64,000 bases of DNA from Candidatus Gastranaerophilales bacterium. GTDB taxonomy: Bacteria; Cyanobacteriota; Vampirovibrionia; Gastranaerophilales; Gastranaerophilaceae. Position numbers and translations under genes: made by a program. This document shows positions 56,495-64,000 of the stretch, piece after piece. Each line of letters opens with the position of its first letter. Positions within the stretch are counted from its first letter, which is position 1. The stretch lies in NCBI GenBank assembly GCA_944322545.1, contig CALUPF010000013.1:35971-99970 (forward strand), read 5' to 3'. Under the pieces are notes generated by a model. It searched no databases. It was not told the origin of the DNA and worked only from the letters and a program-made list of their open reading frames with translations.

Positions 56495-57892
56495 CTAGGC
56501 TTTTTCCATATATCTTTCAAATAATTGATCCATCAATTCTAAAGCCATATCGATTTCTTCATCTGTAATATACAATTGAGGAACAAGAGTGATAATATTT
56601 TTGAAATATCCACCATTATTTAAGATAAGACCACATTTTTTGCCATTGTATGTCAAATCACCTTTAAGTCCTGCTTCAATGATTTCATCACAAAGTTCTC
56701 TAGCAGGAGAGAATCCGTCATTTTCTGTGACCTCAACACTCAACGCAAAGCCAAGACCATTAACAGTACCAATGTTTTTATATTTCTTTTCAAGAACTTT
56801 CAAACCGTTAAGGAATTTCTCACCCTTACGAGCAATTTCTTTTTCTAATGTTTCACGTTCTTCTTCAAATATGCTCATTACCTCATATCCAGCACGTGTT
56901 CCAATTGGATTTGCAGCATACGTAGAATGAGTTCTGCCAGCAGGGAATACTTCAGGATTGATAAGTTCTTCCTTAGCCCACATACCAGCTAAAGGATTCA
57001 TACCATTTGTGATTGATTTAGCAAAAGTCATAGCATCAGGCTTAGCACCAAAATGTTCCATCGCCCATAGCTTACCAGTTCTAAAACAACCCATTTGAAC
57101 TTCATCAACCATAAACAAAATATTGTGCTCATCAAGAACTTTTTTCAATTCTTTGAAATAACCTTTTGGAGGAACAATATATCCGCCTGTACCTAATAAT
57201 GGCTCAGCAATAAATCCACCAAATTCACAATCCTTAGTTTTTGGATCATATACACCGTTATATTCACTTTCAAACAACTTAGCAAATTGTTTTACGCAGT
57301 ACATATTGCAAGATTCACATTTTTTATCATATGGACATCTAAAACAATATGGGAAAGGAACAAAATGAGCCGTGTCAGACATATGACCAAAATGTTCTCT
57401 GTATCTATAACTAGAAGTAACGGCGGTAGTACCTATCGTTCTTCCATGATAACCACCCATGAAAGCGAACATTCTAGGCTTTTTAGTGTAGTTTCTAACC
57501 AATTTCAACATATCTTCGTTAACTTGTGCACCACCAACGTTGAATTGTACACGGCCTTTAATTCCATATCTGTCAATATTAGCTTTAGCAATTTTTCTAG
57601 CAAGGAGAGCTTTATAATCATAAACAAATCTAGATGAAATTTGAGGCATAGTATTATACTGATCTAATACAGCATCTAAAACTCTTTTGTTTTTATAGCC
57701 TAAATTACAGCTTGAATACCACATTTGAAGGTCAAGATATGGAGTATCTTTGCTATCATACATGTAAGAACCTTCACAATTTCTAAATATTGTCTGATCT
57801 TCATGATAATGAACTGTATCACCCCAAGAACAATACTCTTTGTCAATAGATTTAATTTCTTCATCTGACAACATAAGTTTTGTATCAAGCAT
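56495..57892 (-). CDS. Class III PLP aminotransferase with a Cys-rich insertion
   Basis: 465 residues, fold type I. FMGGYHGRTIGTTAVTSS, LFMVDEVQMGCFRTGKLWAMEHFGAKPDAMTFAKSITNGMNPLAG (DEVQ and the PLP-binding Lys) and THSTYAANPIGTRAGYEVM are canonical. An insertion near residues 180-205 has a Cys pattern (CFRCPYDKKCESCNMYC) known in some archaeal and bacterial omega-aminotransferases, possibly a metal site. It lacks the BioA N-terminal motif, so DAPA synthesis is unlikely despite the neighbouring BioF-like gene. AAAGGAGAG precedes the ATG. It follows the HAD gene in a five-gene operon. Confidence 0.86.
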   Translation of the reverse strand: MLDTKLMLSDEEIKSIDKEYCSWGDTVHYHEDQTIFRNCEGSYMYDSKDTPYLDLQMWYSSCNLGYKNKRVLDAVLDQYNTMPQISSRFVYDYKALLARKIAKANIDRYGIKGRVQFNVGGAQVNEDMLKLVRNYTKKPRMFAFMGGYHGRTIGTTAVTSSYRYREHFGHMSDTAHFVPFPYCFRCPYDKKCESCNMYCVKQFAKLFESEYNGVYDPKTKDCEFGGFIAEPLLGTGGYIVPPKGYFKELKKVLDEHNILFMVDEVQMGCFRTGKLWAMEHFGAKPDAMTFAKSITNGMNPLAGMWAKEELINPEVFPAGRTHSTYAANPIGTRAGYEVMSIFEEERETLEKEIARKGEKFLNGLKVLEKKYKNIGTVNGLGFALSVEVTENDGFSPARELCDEIIEAGLKGDLTYNGKKCGLILNNGGYFKNIITLVPQLYITDEEIDMALELMDQLFERYMEKA

Positions 57893-57905
57893 TTTTTCTC
57901 TCCTT

Positions 57906-58565
57906 TTATAGACGCTTTATATATTTTTCAATTTCGTCAAAAGACTTAAAACCAATTAGGTTCTCGTTTTTAGTATTTTTACAATACTCCAACAAAGACC
58001 CTTTGGCAAACAAAATGTCAACTTTGTCACTAACACAAAAGTCCGATATCCCGTCCCCTGCGTAAATAACACGTTTTGTAACAATTCTGTTGCTTACTTT
58101 ATTTTTTTCTACAACGCTGCATTTGCAAACACCCGATTTTCGCTTGCAAGCACTGTTAAAAAACGGAAAAGATGTGTAAAACTTTCCATCTTCAAATCTC
58201 AAATTATTTGCAAAAACTTTTGCACCAGTAATCCCATTTTTTTCTAAAATTCTATTTATAAAATAATCAAAGCCATCAGAAACAATAAAAAAATCTATAT
58301 CTTCTTGTTTTAAATAGTTGTAAAAATGCACAAAATACTCATCAATTTCAATTGAATCAATAAACTCATCAAGAATTTTTTGTGACATAGAAGAGAATAA
58401 TTTCATTTGTTCTTCAATACATTCTTTTGAGCCGATTTCGCCATTAACCCACTTATCTTCAACTTCTAGCCATTCAACATCTGCGTATGTACGCAAAAAT
58501 TTGTTCAATGTATCAGTTTTAGTAATTGTCCCATCAAAATCGCTAAAGACTTGTATGTTCTTCAT
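57906..58565 (-). CDS. HAD-family phosphatase (MtnX/phosphoserine phosphatase-like)
   Basis: 219 residues from the ATG at 58565, where GAGGGG lies upstream. VFSDFDGTITKTDTL is motif I with both Asp present. FFIVSDGFDYFINRIL is motif II, and VIYAGDGISDFCVSDKVDILFAKGSL motifs III and IV. The helical cap is between I and II (HAD subfamily IB). A Cys-rich piece (ACKRKSGVCKC) follows the core. The nearest family is MtnX or phosphoserine phosphatase-like enzymes. First gene of the five-gene operon, so it may dephosphorylate a pathway intermediate. Confidence 0.8.
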   Translation of the reverse strand: MKNIQVFSDFDGTITKTDTLNKFLRTYADVEWLEVEDKWVNGEIGSKECIEEQMKLFSSMSQKILDEFIDSIEIDEYFVHFYNYLKQEDIDFFIVSDGFDYFINRILEKNGITGAKVFANNLRFEDGKFYTSFPFFNSACKRKSGVCKCSVVEKNKVSNRIVTKRVIYAGDGISDFCVSDKVDILFAKGSLLEYCKNTKNENLIGFKSFDEIEKYIKRL

Positions 58566-58651
58566 TCTAACCCCTCTATTCAAACAATCATACAACAAAT
58601 AATTGTTAAATAAAACCTAAACATTAGGGTATTAATAAAAATTAATCTTAA

Positions 58652-59560
58652 TTACAACAAAGCTTTTGCTGAATTAGCACCTGTCATAAAAAATTCACTG
58701 CCATTTTCTAATAAAAATTCTTTTTCTCTCCAATGCGTACTATCAATGTTAAACAATAAATCTAAATCAATATATTTAGCCCCTTTCGGCAATTCTATTT
58801 CTAAAATTGGACTATTATGGGCAAATCGTTTTGCAACATTCAAATCCAAAGAAGTTGAAACAAAAGAAGGCTCTTTTAATATACCGCCTTTTTTAGAAAT
58901 AGCTTCAATTTGTTCGGGATTTAATCTACTTTGCAAAGCCCTATATACAGTAATTGGCTCATTTGTTCTCCAAACCTTAGTTTCATCATTAAAAATATTT
59001 CTTATAGTCTCAACGCATTTCAAAAGCTCATCTTTAGTTTGAAAACCTGTCACTTTACCATCTCTTAAATAAGCATGAATTTCTCTAGGATGATATTTAT
59101 ATTCCTTTAAGGCCTTCATATCTTCGCCTGTAAAATGTTTTTTCAAAACACCTTTTGCATCATAGACAAAAACATCTTTATTTAAAACATCAGAGACATA
59201 AACCTCATCTAAAAAGCCTTGAGCATTTCTTAAACAACGTGCTCTCATTTTTTCATCGCATAAATTCGGAAATCCTTCAAAGGGTTTTCCAATGACTATA
59301 TGATTATCACCAACATGTCTTCCCAAGACCATTTCATGCTCTTTAGCTATTTTACATAAAATAACATCAATTTCAGCATCAGTTTTAGCGCCTAATTGCG
59401 TTGCCTTTTGCAATGCCAATTGAGCTTTACCAAGTATGCCCTGACACTCAGAAGCTTCACAATCAATTTTAGGAACAACTTTTTTGATACTATTTTTCTC
59501 AATATTTGTTTCTAAAACTTTTCTAACCTGTTTACTTAATTCTACCGGATCGACTTTCAT
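58652..59560 (-). CDS. Putative mono-ADP-ribosyltransferase (RSE-type exoenzyme fold)
   Basis: 302 residues from the ATG at 59560 (MKVDPVELSKQ); a start at 59608 would add an aromatic-rich 16-residue leader without support. The C-terminal ~110 residues carry the R-S-E signature of ADP-ribosylating toxins: Arg in ITVYRALQ, Ser-Thr-Ser in SFVSTSLDLNVAKRF, and the E-x-E motif in WREKEFLLENGSEFFMTG. This is the ADPrib_exo_Tox pattern, which transfers ADP-ribose from NAD to a host or bacterial protein. The N-terminal ~170 residues (CEASECQGILGKAQLA, GRHVGDNHIVIG) are unrecognised and may bind the target. No classical signal peptide or immunity protein is seen next to it. Confidence 0.78.
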   Translation of the reverse strand: MKVDPVELSKQVRKVLETNIEKNSIKKVVPKIDCEASECQGILGKAQLALQKATQLGAKTDAEIDVILCKIAKEHEMVLGRHVGDNHIVIGKPFEGFPNLCDEKMRARCLRNAQGFLDEVYVSDVLNKDVFVYDAKGVLKKHFTGEDMKALKEYKYHPREIHAYLRDGKVTGFQTKDELLKCVETIRNIFNDETKVWRTNEPITVYRALQSRLNPEQIEAISKKGGILKEPSFVSTSLDLNVAKRFAHNSPILEIELPKGAKYIDLDLLFNIDSTHWREKEFLLENGSEFFMTGANSAKALL

Positions 59561-59679
59561 ATAATAATAAAAACAAAAATAACAACTAAATTGCCATAAA
59601 AAAAGCATGCCATTTATTGATTATTATATTAGTTTTTATGATATATTTTGTTTGTCAAAAAAATTTTATTATCAAATAT

Positions 59680-59751
59680 AGCGGCATCGTCTAGGGGTCA
59701 GGATAGCAGATTCTCATTCTGTTGACACGGGTTCAAATCCCGTTGCCGCCG
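59680..59751 (+). tRNA. tRNA-Glu (anticodon CTC)
   Basis: Cloverleaf readable by eye. Acceptor AGCGGCA pairs with TGCCGCC except for an A1-C72 mismatch. The D arm has GTCTAGGGGTCAGGATAGC. The anticodon stem CAGA/TCTG holds the loop TTCTCAT with anticodon CTC. The T arm is ACGGG/CCCGT with loop TTCAAAT. CCA is not encoded. The 3' half is overlapped on the other strand by the YjbR-family frame. The mismatch at position 1-72 is unusual for tRNA-Glu and should be verified. Confidence 0.85.
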
Positions 59752-60081
59752 TTTTTTAGGTTTCGTGAGATCATAACTCATTTTTATTATTTCTAATAAA
59801 ACATCCCGTGATATTTTCAATGGGTCTGTTTTTATCCAATGTTTTTTATTCATATGCCAAGCAGGTGTTACATGAGTATATTGCATTTTTAAAATTGCAC
59901 CTGTTTCAGGCTCGCATTTTGTATTTATATATAATTTCTTATCAAGATAAAAAATCAAACCAAACCATTTATTATTACCTTTATGTCGAATCACACAGGT
60001 TTGTTTATCATCTTTAAACGGATAAGTCGCAATTGCATCATCAAATAAAAGACACAACTCAATAAGCTTTTGTTTATTCAT
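59698..60081 (-). CDS. YjbR/MmcQ-family protein, 3' end running into the tRNA gene
   Basis: 127 residues. The family markers are FGLIFYLDKKLYINTKCEP, AWHMNKKHWIKTD and ISRDVLLEIIKMSYDLTKPKK, of the small DNA-binding/MmcQ-YjbR fold. The last ~18 residues (RQRDLNPCQQNENLLS) are the antisense translation of the tRNA-Glu gene and look fortuitous. The frame has no stop before it and ends within the tRNA. The natural C-terminus would be near TKPKKR. A TATAAT six bases before the ATG and no ribosome site suggest a leaderless mRNA. Confidence 0.72.
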   Translation of the reverse strand: MNKQKLIELCLLFDDAIATYPFKDDKQTCVIRHKGNNKWFGLIFYLDKKLYINTKCEPETGAILKMQYTHVTPAWHMNKKHWIKTDPLKISRDVLLEIIKMSYDLTKPKKRRQRDLNPCQQNENLLS

Positions 60082-60087
60082 ATAAAA

Positions 60088-60115
60088 ATTATACTAAATT
60101 TAATTTTGACGACAA
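60088..60115 (-). promoter_or_regulatory. Promoter of the YjbR-family gene, predicted leaderless
   Basis: Minus strand TTGTCG (60110-60115), 16 bases, TATAAT (60088-60093), then six bases and the ATG. Confidence 0.5.
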
Positions 60116-60137
60116 GAAAGTATTTTCTAAATACAAC

Positions 60138-60173
60138 AAAAAGAAATCGGCAGTAATATGCCGATTTCTTTTT
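60138..60173 (-). terminator. Terminator of valS
   Basis: AAATCGGCA pairs with TGCCGATTT over a six-base loop with A and T runs, just after the valS stop codon at 60187. Confidence 0.9.
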
Positions 60174-60186
60174 ATTCTTTATTTAT

Positions 60187-62841
60187 CTATTTAAGTGTTT
60201 CAATAAGCTCTTTTATCGCATTGATTTGAGAAGCCAACTCATCAGCACGAGCTTGAGTTTCTTCAATCAGTTCTTTAGGTGCTTTTTCAACAAAGTTTTT
60301 ATTTTTTAGTCTGCCATCTAAACTCATTTTTTCTTTGTTTAGTTTTTCTATCTTCTTGTTTTGACGTGCAATTTCTTCATCAAAATTAATTAAACCTTCT
60401 AAAGGAATAATAATTTTTGAATTGCCGACAACAGTAGAAGCTGATTTTTTAGGCATTTGAGTATCTTCGCCCTTAAACTCAACACTTTCAATTCTTGCAA
60501 GACGTTTAAGGTAAGGCACAACAGCTTCAAAAATCGGTTTTTCAGCAGCGCTTGCCAAAACAGTAATATCCATTTGAGCACTCAAAGGAATATTTAAGCC
60601 CTGACGAACGTTTCTTAAGGACTTAATAGTTTCAAAAACAAGCTCCATTTCTTTGTTTTCTGTTTCAAAAACAAACTCTTTTTTGTAAGTCGGGAAGCTT
60701 GCTCTGATAATACCAACAACTTCTTTTTCCTGAGGGATAAGCTGCCAAATAGCTTCTGTAATATGAGGCATAATAGGATGTAACATTCTCAAAGCCATAT
60801 CAAGAACATATCTCAAAACTCTTTGAGTATTGGCTTTTTGAGCAGAATCCTGAAGTTGAATTTTTGCAATTTCTACATACCAATCACAATACTCATTCCA
60901 GAAGAAATCATATAACACGTGAGCAGTTTCACCAATACGGAAACTTTCAATGTTTTCGTTAACAAGTTTTGCAGTTTCGTTAAGTCTGTGCAAAATCCAT
61001 CTGTCAGCGATAGTAAGATTTTCCATATCAATAGCTTTGCTATCTACACCCTCAAGGTTCATAAGCACAAATCTTGATGCATTCCAGATTTTGTTTGCAA
61101 AGTTTCTGCCATATTCAAACTTGTCTTCACTCACTTTGATATCTTGACCACCATATGTACACATAGAAGTCATTGTAAATCTCAAAGCGTCACAGCCGTA
61201 CTTGTCGATGATGATAACAGGGTCAACAGTATTGCCTTTTGATTTAGACATCTTTTGACCTTTTTCGTCACGGATTAAACCGTGAATATAGACTGTAGAA
61301 AATGGTGCTTTGCCTGTAAATTCAAGCCCCATTGTGATCATCCTTGCAACCCAGAAGAAAATAATATCAAATCCTGTTACAAGAGTGGTTGTAGGATAGA
61401 ATTTTTTGAAATCTTCTGCATCGGTATTTGGCCAACCCATTGTAGAGAAAGGCCACAAGCCTGAAGAAAACCAAGTATCAAGAACATCTGTTTCTTGAGT
61501 GTAGTTTTCAGGATCAGGATTTTCCTTCGCAACAACCATCTCGCCTGTTTGGTTGTGATAATACGCAGGAATCTGATGTCCCCACCACAACTGACGAGAA
61601 ATACACCAGTCACGAATATTTTCCATCCAGCCTAAATAGTTCTTTTCCCATTTTTCAGGAACAAACTTAATTTCGCCTGTTTTTACAGCTTTTATTGCAG
61701 CTTCTGCAAGCGGTTTCATTTTTACAAACCACTGTTCACTCAATAACGGTTCGATTGTAGTATGACATCTTTGACATTTGCCAACGTTGTGTTCAAGGTC
61801 TGTAATTTTAATTAAGTCATTGTGATAACGAAGCATATCAACAGTTTTTTTACGAGCTTCGTCTCTATCTAAGCCGTGGAGTTCTTGAGGAACTTCAGCA
61901 CAAGCTTTCATCTTGCCTTCACCATCAATAACCCAAATAGGTTTGAGGTTGTGGCGTTTAGCAATTTCATAATCGTTAGGATCGTGTGCTGGAGTAATTT
62001 TCAAAGCACCTGTACCGAATTTTTTATCAACATAATCGTCTGCAATAATAGGAATTTCTCTGCCTGTAAGAGGTATAACAACTGTCTTGCCAATTAAATC
62101 TTTGTATTTGTAATCAGTAGGGTTAACGGCAATCGCAGCATCACCAAACATAGTCTCAGGTCTTGTTGTAGCAATTACAATAGCGCCCGGTTCGTCTTTT
62201 AATGAATAGCTTATTTCCCAAAGATGGCTTGCTTCTGTTTCGTATTCTGTTTCTACGTCAGAAATTGCAGACTGACAACGAGGACACCAGTTAACGATAT
62301 AAGATCCTTTATAAATTAAACCCTTTTCGTATAATCTTACAAAAACTTCTTTAACCGCATCAGAACAACCTTTATCTAATGTGAATCTTTCTCTTGTACG
62401 GTCAAAAGAAGCACCTAATCTTTTGCATTGGTCTAAGATTGCGCTTTTGTGTTCGTTAGCCCAATCCCAAGTACGAGCAAGAAATTTCTCTCTACCGAGT
62501 TCGTGACGGTTTGTGCCTTCTGCTCTCAATTGTTTTTCTACAACGTTTTGAGTTGCAATACCTGCATGGTCAGTACCAGGAACCCAAAGAGTTTCATAAC
62601 CAGACATTCTGTGATAACGAACTAAAATATCTTGTAGTGTTTCATCAATAGCGTGACCCATATGCAAAACACCTGTTACGTTTGGAGGGGGAATGACTAT
62701 TGAAAAAGGTTTTTTAGGCGATTTTGAATCTGCCTTAAAGCACTCATTTTCTTCCCAAAATTTGTAAATTCTTTCTTCTGTAGCCTTTGCATCATAAGTT
62801 GTTGGCAATTCGCTAAAATCAATAGTCTTTGTATTCTCCAT
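60187..62841 (-). CDS. valS: Valyl-tRNA synthetase
   Basis: 884 residues, standard length. HIGH motif as VLHMGHAIDE in PPNVTGVLHMGHAID. KMSKS as EKGQKMSKSKGNTVDP. The editing domain contains ATTRPETMFGDAAIAVNP and HDPNDYEIAKRHNL. The C-terminal coiled coil is EEIARQNKKIEKLNKEKMSLD. Charges tRNA-Val and removes mischarged Thr. AGAAAGGTTAATGGTAA precedes the ATG. No T-box leader is visible. Confidence 0.98.
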   Translation of the reverse strand: MENTKTIDFSELPTTYDAKATEERIYKFWEENECFKADSKSPKKPFSIVIPPPNVTGVLHMGHAIDETLQDILVRYHRMSGYETLWVPGTDHAGIATQNVVEKQLRAEGTNRHELGREKFLARTWDWANEHKSAILDQCKRLGASFDRTRERFTLDKGCSDAVKEVFVRLYEKGLIYKGSYIVNWCPRCQSAISDVETEYETEASHLWEISYSLKDEPGAIVIATTRPETMFGDAAIAVNPTDYKYKDLIGKTVVIPLTGREIPIIADDYVDKKFGTGALKITPAHDPNDYEIAKRHNLKPIWVIDGEGKMKACAEVPQELHGLDRDEARKKTVDMLRYHNDLIKITDLEHNVGKCQRCHTTIEPLLSEQWFVKMKPLAEAAIKAVKTGEIKFVPEKWEKNYLGWMENIRDWCISRQLWWGHQIPAYYHNQTGEMVVAKENPDPENYTQETDVLDTWFSSGLWPFSTMGWPNTDAEDFKKFYPTTTLVTGFDIIFFWVARMITMGLEFTGKAPFSTVYIHGLIRDEKGQKMSKSKGNTVDPVIIIDKYGCDALRFTMTSMCTYGGQDIKVSEDKFEYGRNFANKIWNASRFVLMNLEGVDSKAIDMENLTIADRWILHRLNETAKLVNENIESFRIGETAHVLYDFFWNEYCDWYVEIAKIQLQDSAQKANTQRVLRYVLDMALRMLHPIMPHITEAIWQLIPQEKEVVGIIRASFPTYKKEFVFETENKEMELVFETIKSLRNVRQGLNIPLSAQMDITVLASAAEKPIFEAVVPYLKRLARIESVEFKGEDTQMPKKSASTVVGNSKIIIPLEGLINFDEEIARQNKKIEKLNKEKMSLDGRLKNKNFVEKAPKELIEETQARADELASQINAIKELIETLK

Positions 62842-62918
62842 TTACCATTAACCTTTCTAATATTTCAGTTGACTATAAAATAGCACAAAGAAAAGCAAAA
62901 CTCTACGAAAACATCAAA

Positions 62919-63842
62919 TTAAAAAGATTTTATTACATTTTGTTTTTTGCATAACAAATTCAAAATATTAAAAGGTCTTATTCCTTGGAAATCTCCATAC
63001 AAACTTTTATGAAGATATGCTGTTAAACAACCATATTCCGAATGCTTAATTTCATTATAACCTTTGACATGAACACAACTATCTATATTATAATCTTTAG
63101 CCGTAAAACAATATTTATAGTCAAAAGGCAAAACAGAAAACTCTTCCGCTATTTTATAGTCATTTTCAGTTGGAAGGACCATTAAAACTATCAAATTTTC
63201 AAAATCAATTCTTTTTATACGTCTATTCCAATCCGCTAAAGCAATATCAAAATTTTGACTATGAGGCAAACTAACAGGTACATCGAGGTTATTTATTTTC
63301 AGATTCGCCATCATACAACGAAAAACATCAGGCTTTGAAGAAAATTGTAAATCTGAATCTAAAATCTGAGAAAAGTTTTTTAAAAGCAAAATGTACTTTT
63401 CTGGTTCAATGCTCATATTTATAAAAGGAGACCTGAATGGCAAAAATAAATTTGAATATAATAAACCTCCTAGACAGGTATTAGAAATAATAGTTGGAAC
63501 ATTTTTCTTTAAGTTAAGATATTCCCTTACATCAAAATCTTCATTTAATAGACAAATACTGTTTATTATTTTTGAATCATCAATTCCTAAACCCAAAATT
63601 TCTTTATATATCTGTTTAAAATGCTTATCTGAACATATAAAAATCGCATCAAAATCTATGTCTTTCAATTCACAAGTTGAAACAACTGGAATGTCATTAA
63701 TTTTTTTATAACCTTCTGACTTTGAGACATAAGCAACAATTTCCATTGGCGTAATCATTGAATAATAACTAAAAAGATTAGCTCTTTTTTGATAATCAGT
63801 ACCAGTACCCCAAATAACAATTTTTAGTAAATCTTGTTGCAT
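62919..63842 (-). CDS. DUF1919-like protein with an N-terminal nucleotide-binding-like domain
   Basis: 307 residues. The N-terminal ~90 resemble a Rossmann-like domain (KIVIWGTGTDYQKRANLF, DIDFDAIFICSDKHFK) as in sugar-nucleotide-associated proteins. From ~115 it carries a DUF1919-type pattern: TIISNTCLGGLLYSNLFLPFRSPFINMSIEPEKYILLLKNF, later DIALADWNRRIKRIDFENLIVLMVLP. DUF1919 proteins are linked to capsule or exopolysaccharide loci, and a transferase role is inferred. No ribosome site is visible, and TATAAT lies six bases before the ATG. The terminator of an upstream transcript ends 23 bases before the start. Confidence 0.65.
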   Translation of the reverse strand: MQQDLLKIVIWGTGTDYQKRANLFSYYSMITPMEIVAYVSKSEGYKKINDIPVVSTCELKDIDFDAIFICSDKHFKQIYKEILGLGIDDSKIINSICLLNEDFDVREYLNLKKNVPTIISNTCLGGLLYSNLFLPFRSPFINMSIEPEKYILLLKNFSQILDSDLQFSSKPDVFRCMMANLKINNLDVPVSLPHSQNFDIALADWNRRIKRIDFENLIVLMVLPTENDYKIAEEFSVLPFDYKYCFTAKDYNIDSCVHVKGYNEIKHSEYGCLTAYLHKSLYGDFQGIRPFNILNLLCKKQNVIKSF

Positions 63843-63848
63843 AGAGTA

Positions 63849-63854
63849 ATTATA
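63849..63854 (-). promoter_or_regulatory. -10 box of the DUF1919-like gene (possible leaderless start)
   Basis: TATAAT six bases before the ATG at 63842; the -35 region overlaps a terminator T run and is not recognisable. Confidence 0.4.
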
Positions 63855-63864
63855 AATTATGAAT

Positions 63865-63893
63865 AAAAAAAAAGGAATTCGTAATGAATTCCC
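63865..63893 (-). terminator. Intrinsic terminator of a transcript entering from the right edge
   Basis: GGAATTC pairs with GAATTCC over a five-base loop and is followed on the minus strand by nine or more T residues. The transcript it ends comes from beyond 64000 or from the C/A-rich segment to its right. Confidence 0.75.
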
Positions 63894-64000
63894 GTCGAAT
63901 CTTTTTTGATTCCTCGTGTGTGTAGTAAGTAAGTGTAAGTGTAGGTTAGTGTGGTAGGTCAGTGTGTATGTATGTTAATAAAAAATTGATTCTCTCTTTA
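63894..64000. other. GT-rich low-complexity segment at the right edge
   Basis: About 60 bases of GTGT/GTAAGT/GTAG-type sequence on the plus strand, almost without C (C/A-rich on the minus strand), next to a small GAATC-T6-GATTC hairpin and the terminator above. All three minus-strand frames are closed by stop codons, so it is not the end of a coding region. Confidence 0.55.

Noticed and set aside
57906..58565. Assigning mtnX to the HAD gene
   Set aside because: Only general HAD-IB features are seen, and no methionine-salvage genes are nearby.
59561..59608. Longer start of the ADP-ribosyltransferase with an aromatic-rich leader
   Set aside because: MLFLWQFSCYFCFYYY does not look like a normal signal peptide and no ribosome site precedes it. 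It cannot be fully excluded.
59698..59751. C-terminal tail RQRDLNPCQQNENLLS of the YjbR protein as a real domain
   Set aside because: It is the antisense translation of the tRNA-Glu gene.

Overview
The window is AT-rich bacterial chromosome with short intergenic gaps. It most likely comes from a non-photosynthetic relative of Cyanobacteria (Vampirovibrionia/'Melainabacteria', probably a gut Gastranaerophilales-type organism). The main evidence is that the RNA polymerase beta' subunit is encoded by two genes, rpoC1 and rpoC2, split where cyanobacteria and plastids split it. The same DNA carries flagellar genes, an anaerobic class III ribonucleotide reductase and no photosynthesis genes. The lineage is inferred; no 16S or marker tree is available here.

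Layout. 1-5.4 kb: the 3' part of a soluble lytic transglycosylase gene, an OppF/DppF-type ABC ATPase and three poorly characterised proteins, two of them exported. 5.4-14.4 kb: rpoB-rpoC1-rpoC2 on the minus strand. 14.8-16.9 kb: a small unknown protein, then rlmB and a primary-type sigma factor. 17-20.4 kb: a PilM-PilN fusion, PilO, an agmatinase-type ureohydrolase and a 58-residue protein. 20.6-22.2 kb: NanE and a ROK sugar kinase. 22.2-26.9 kb: four flagellin genes with 62-bp tandem repeats between them. 27-28.4 kb: adk-map. 28.4-34.6 kb: a secreted protein, nrdD-nrdG behind a cobalamin riboswitch, and a nitrilase-nitroreductase-HAD-SagB-like operon. 34.7-37.6 kb: ileS. 37.7-42.3 kb: fliJ-fliK-flgD-flgE. 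42.4-46.2 kb: prs, typA and a prepilin-like protein. 46.4-50.2 kb: motA-motB-fliL-fliM-fliN. 50.2-54 kb: murQ, anmK, queE and a DnaJ-like protein. 54-58.6 kb: an operon of a HAD phosphatase, a class III aminotransferase, an alpha/beta hydrolase, a membrane protein and a BioF-like enzyme. 58.6-64 kb: an ADP-ribosyltransferase toxin-like protein, tRNA-Glu, a YjbR-family protein, valS and a DUF1919-like protein.

Functional themes. (1) Motility: hook, hook-cap, stator and switch genes plus four flagellins. The leaders of three flagellin transcripts carry GGA hairpins that look like CsrA sites. (2) Cell-wall recycling: the transglycosylase, MurQ, AnmK and perhaps NanE/ROK. (3) Anaerobic dNTP synthesis under probable B12 control. 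(4) A type IV pilus-like assembly platform plus a pilin-like protein.

The items most worth following up are the flagellin leader hairpins, the 62-bp repeats, a module shared by FlgD and FlgE, the RSE-type ADP-ribosyltransferase, the BioF/aminotransferase operon whose hydrolase has Cys in place of Ser, and the recurrent promoter layout TATAAT-N6/7-ATG that predicts leaderless mRNAs.
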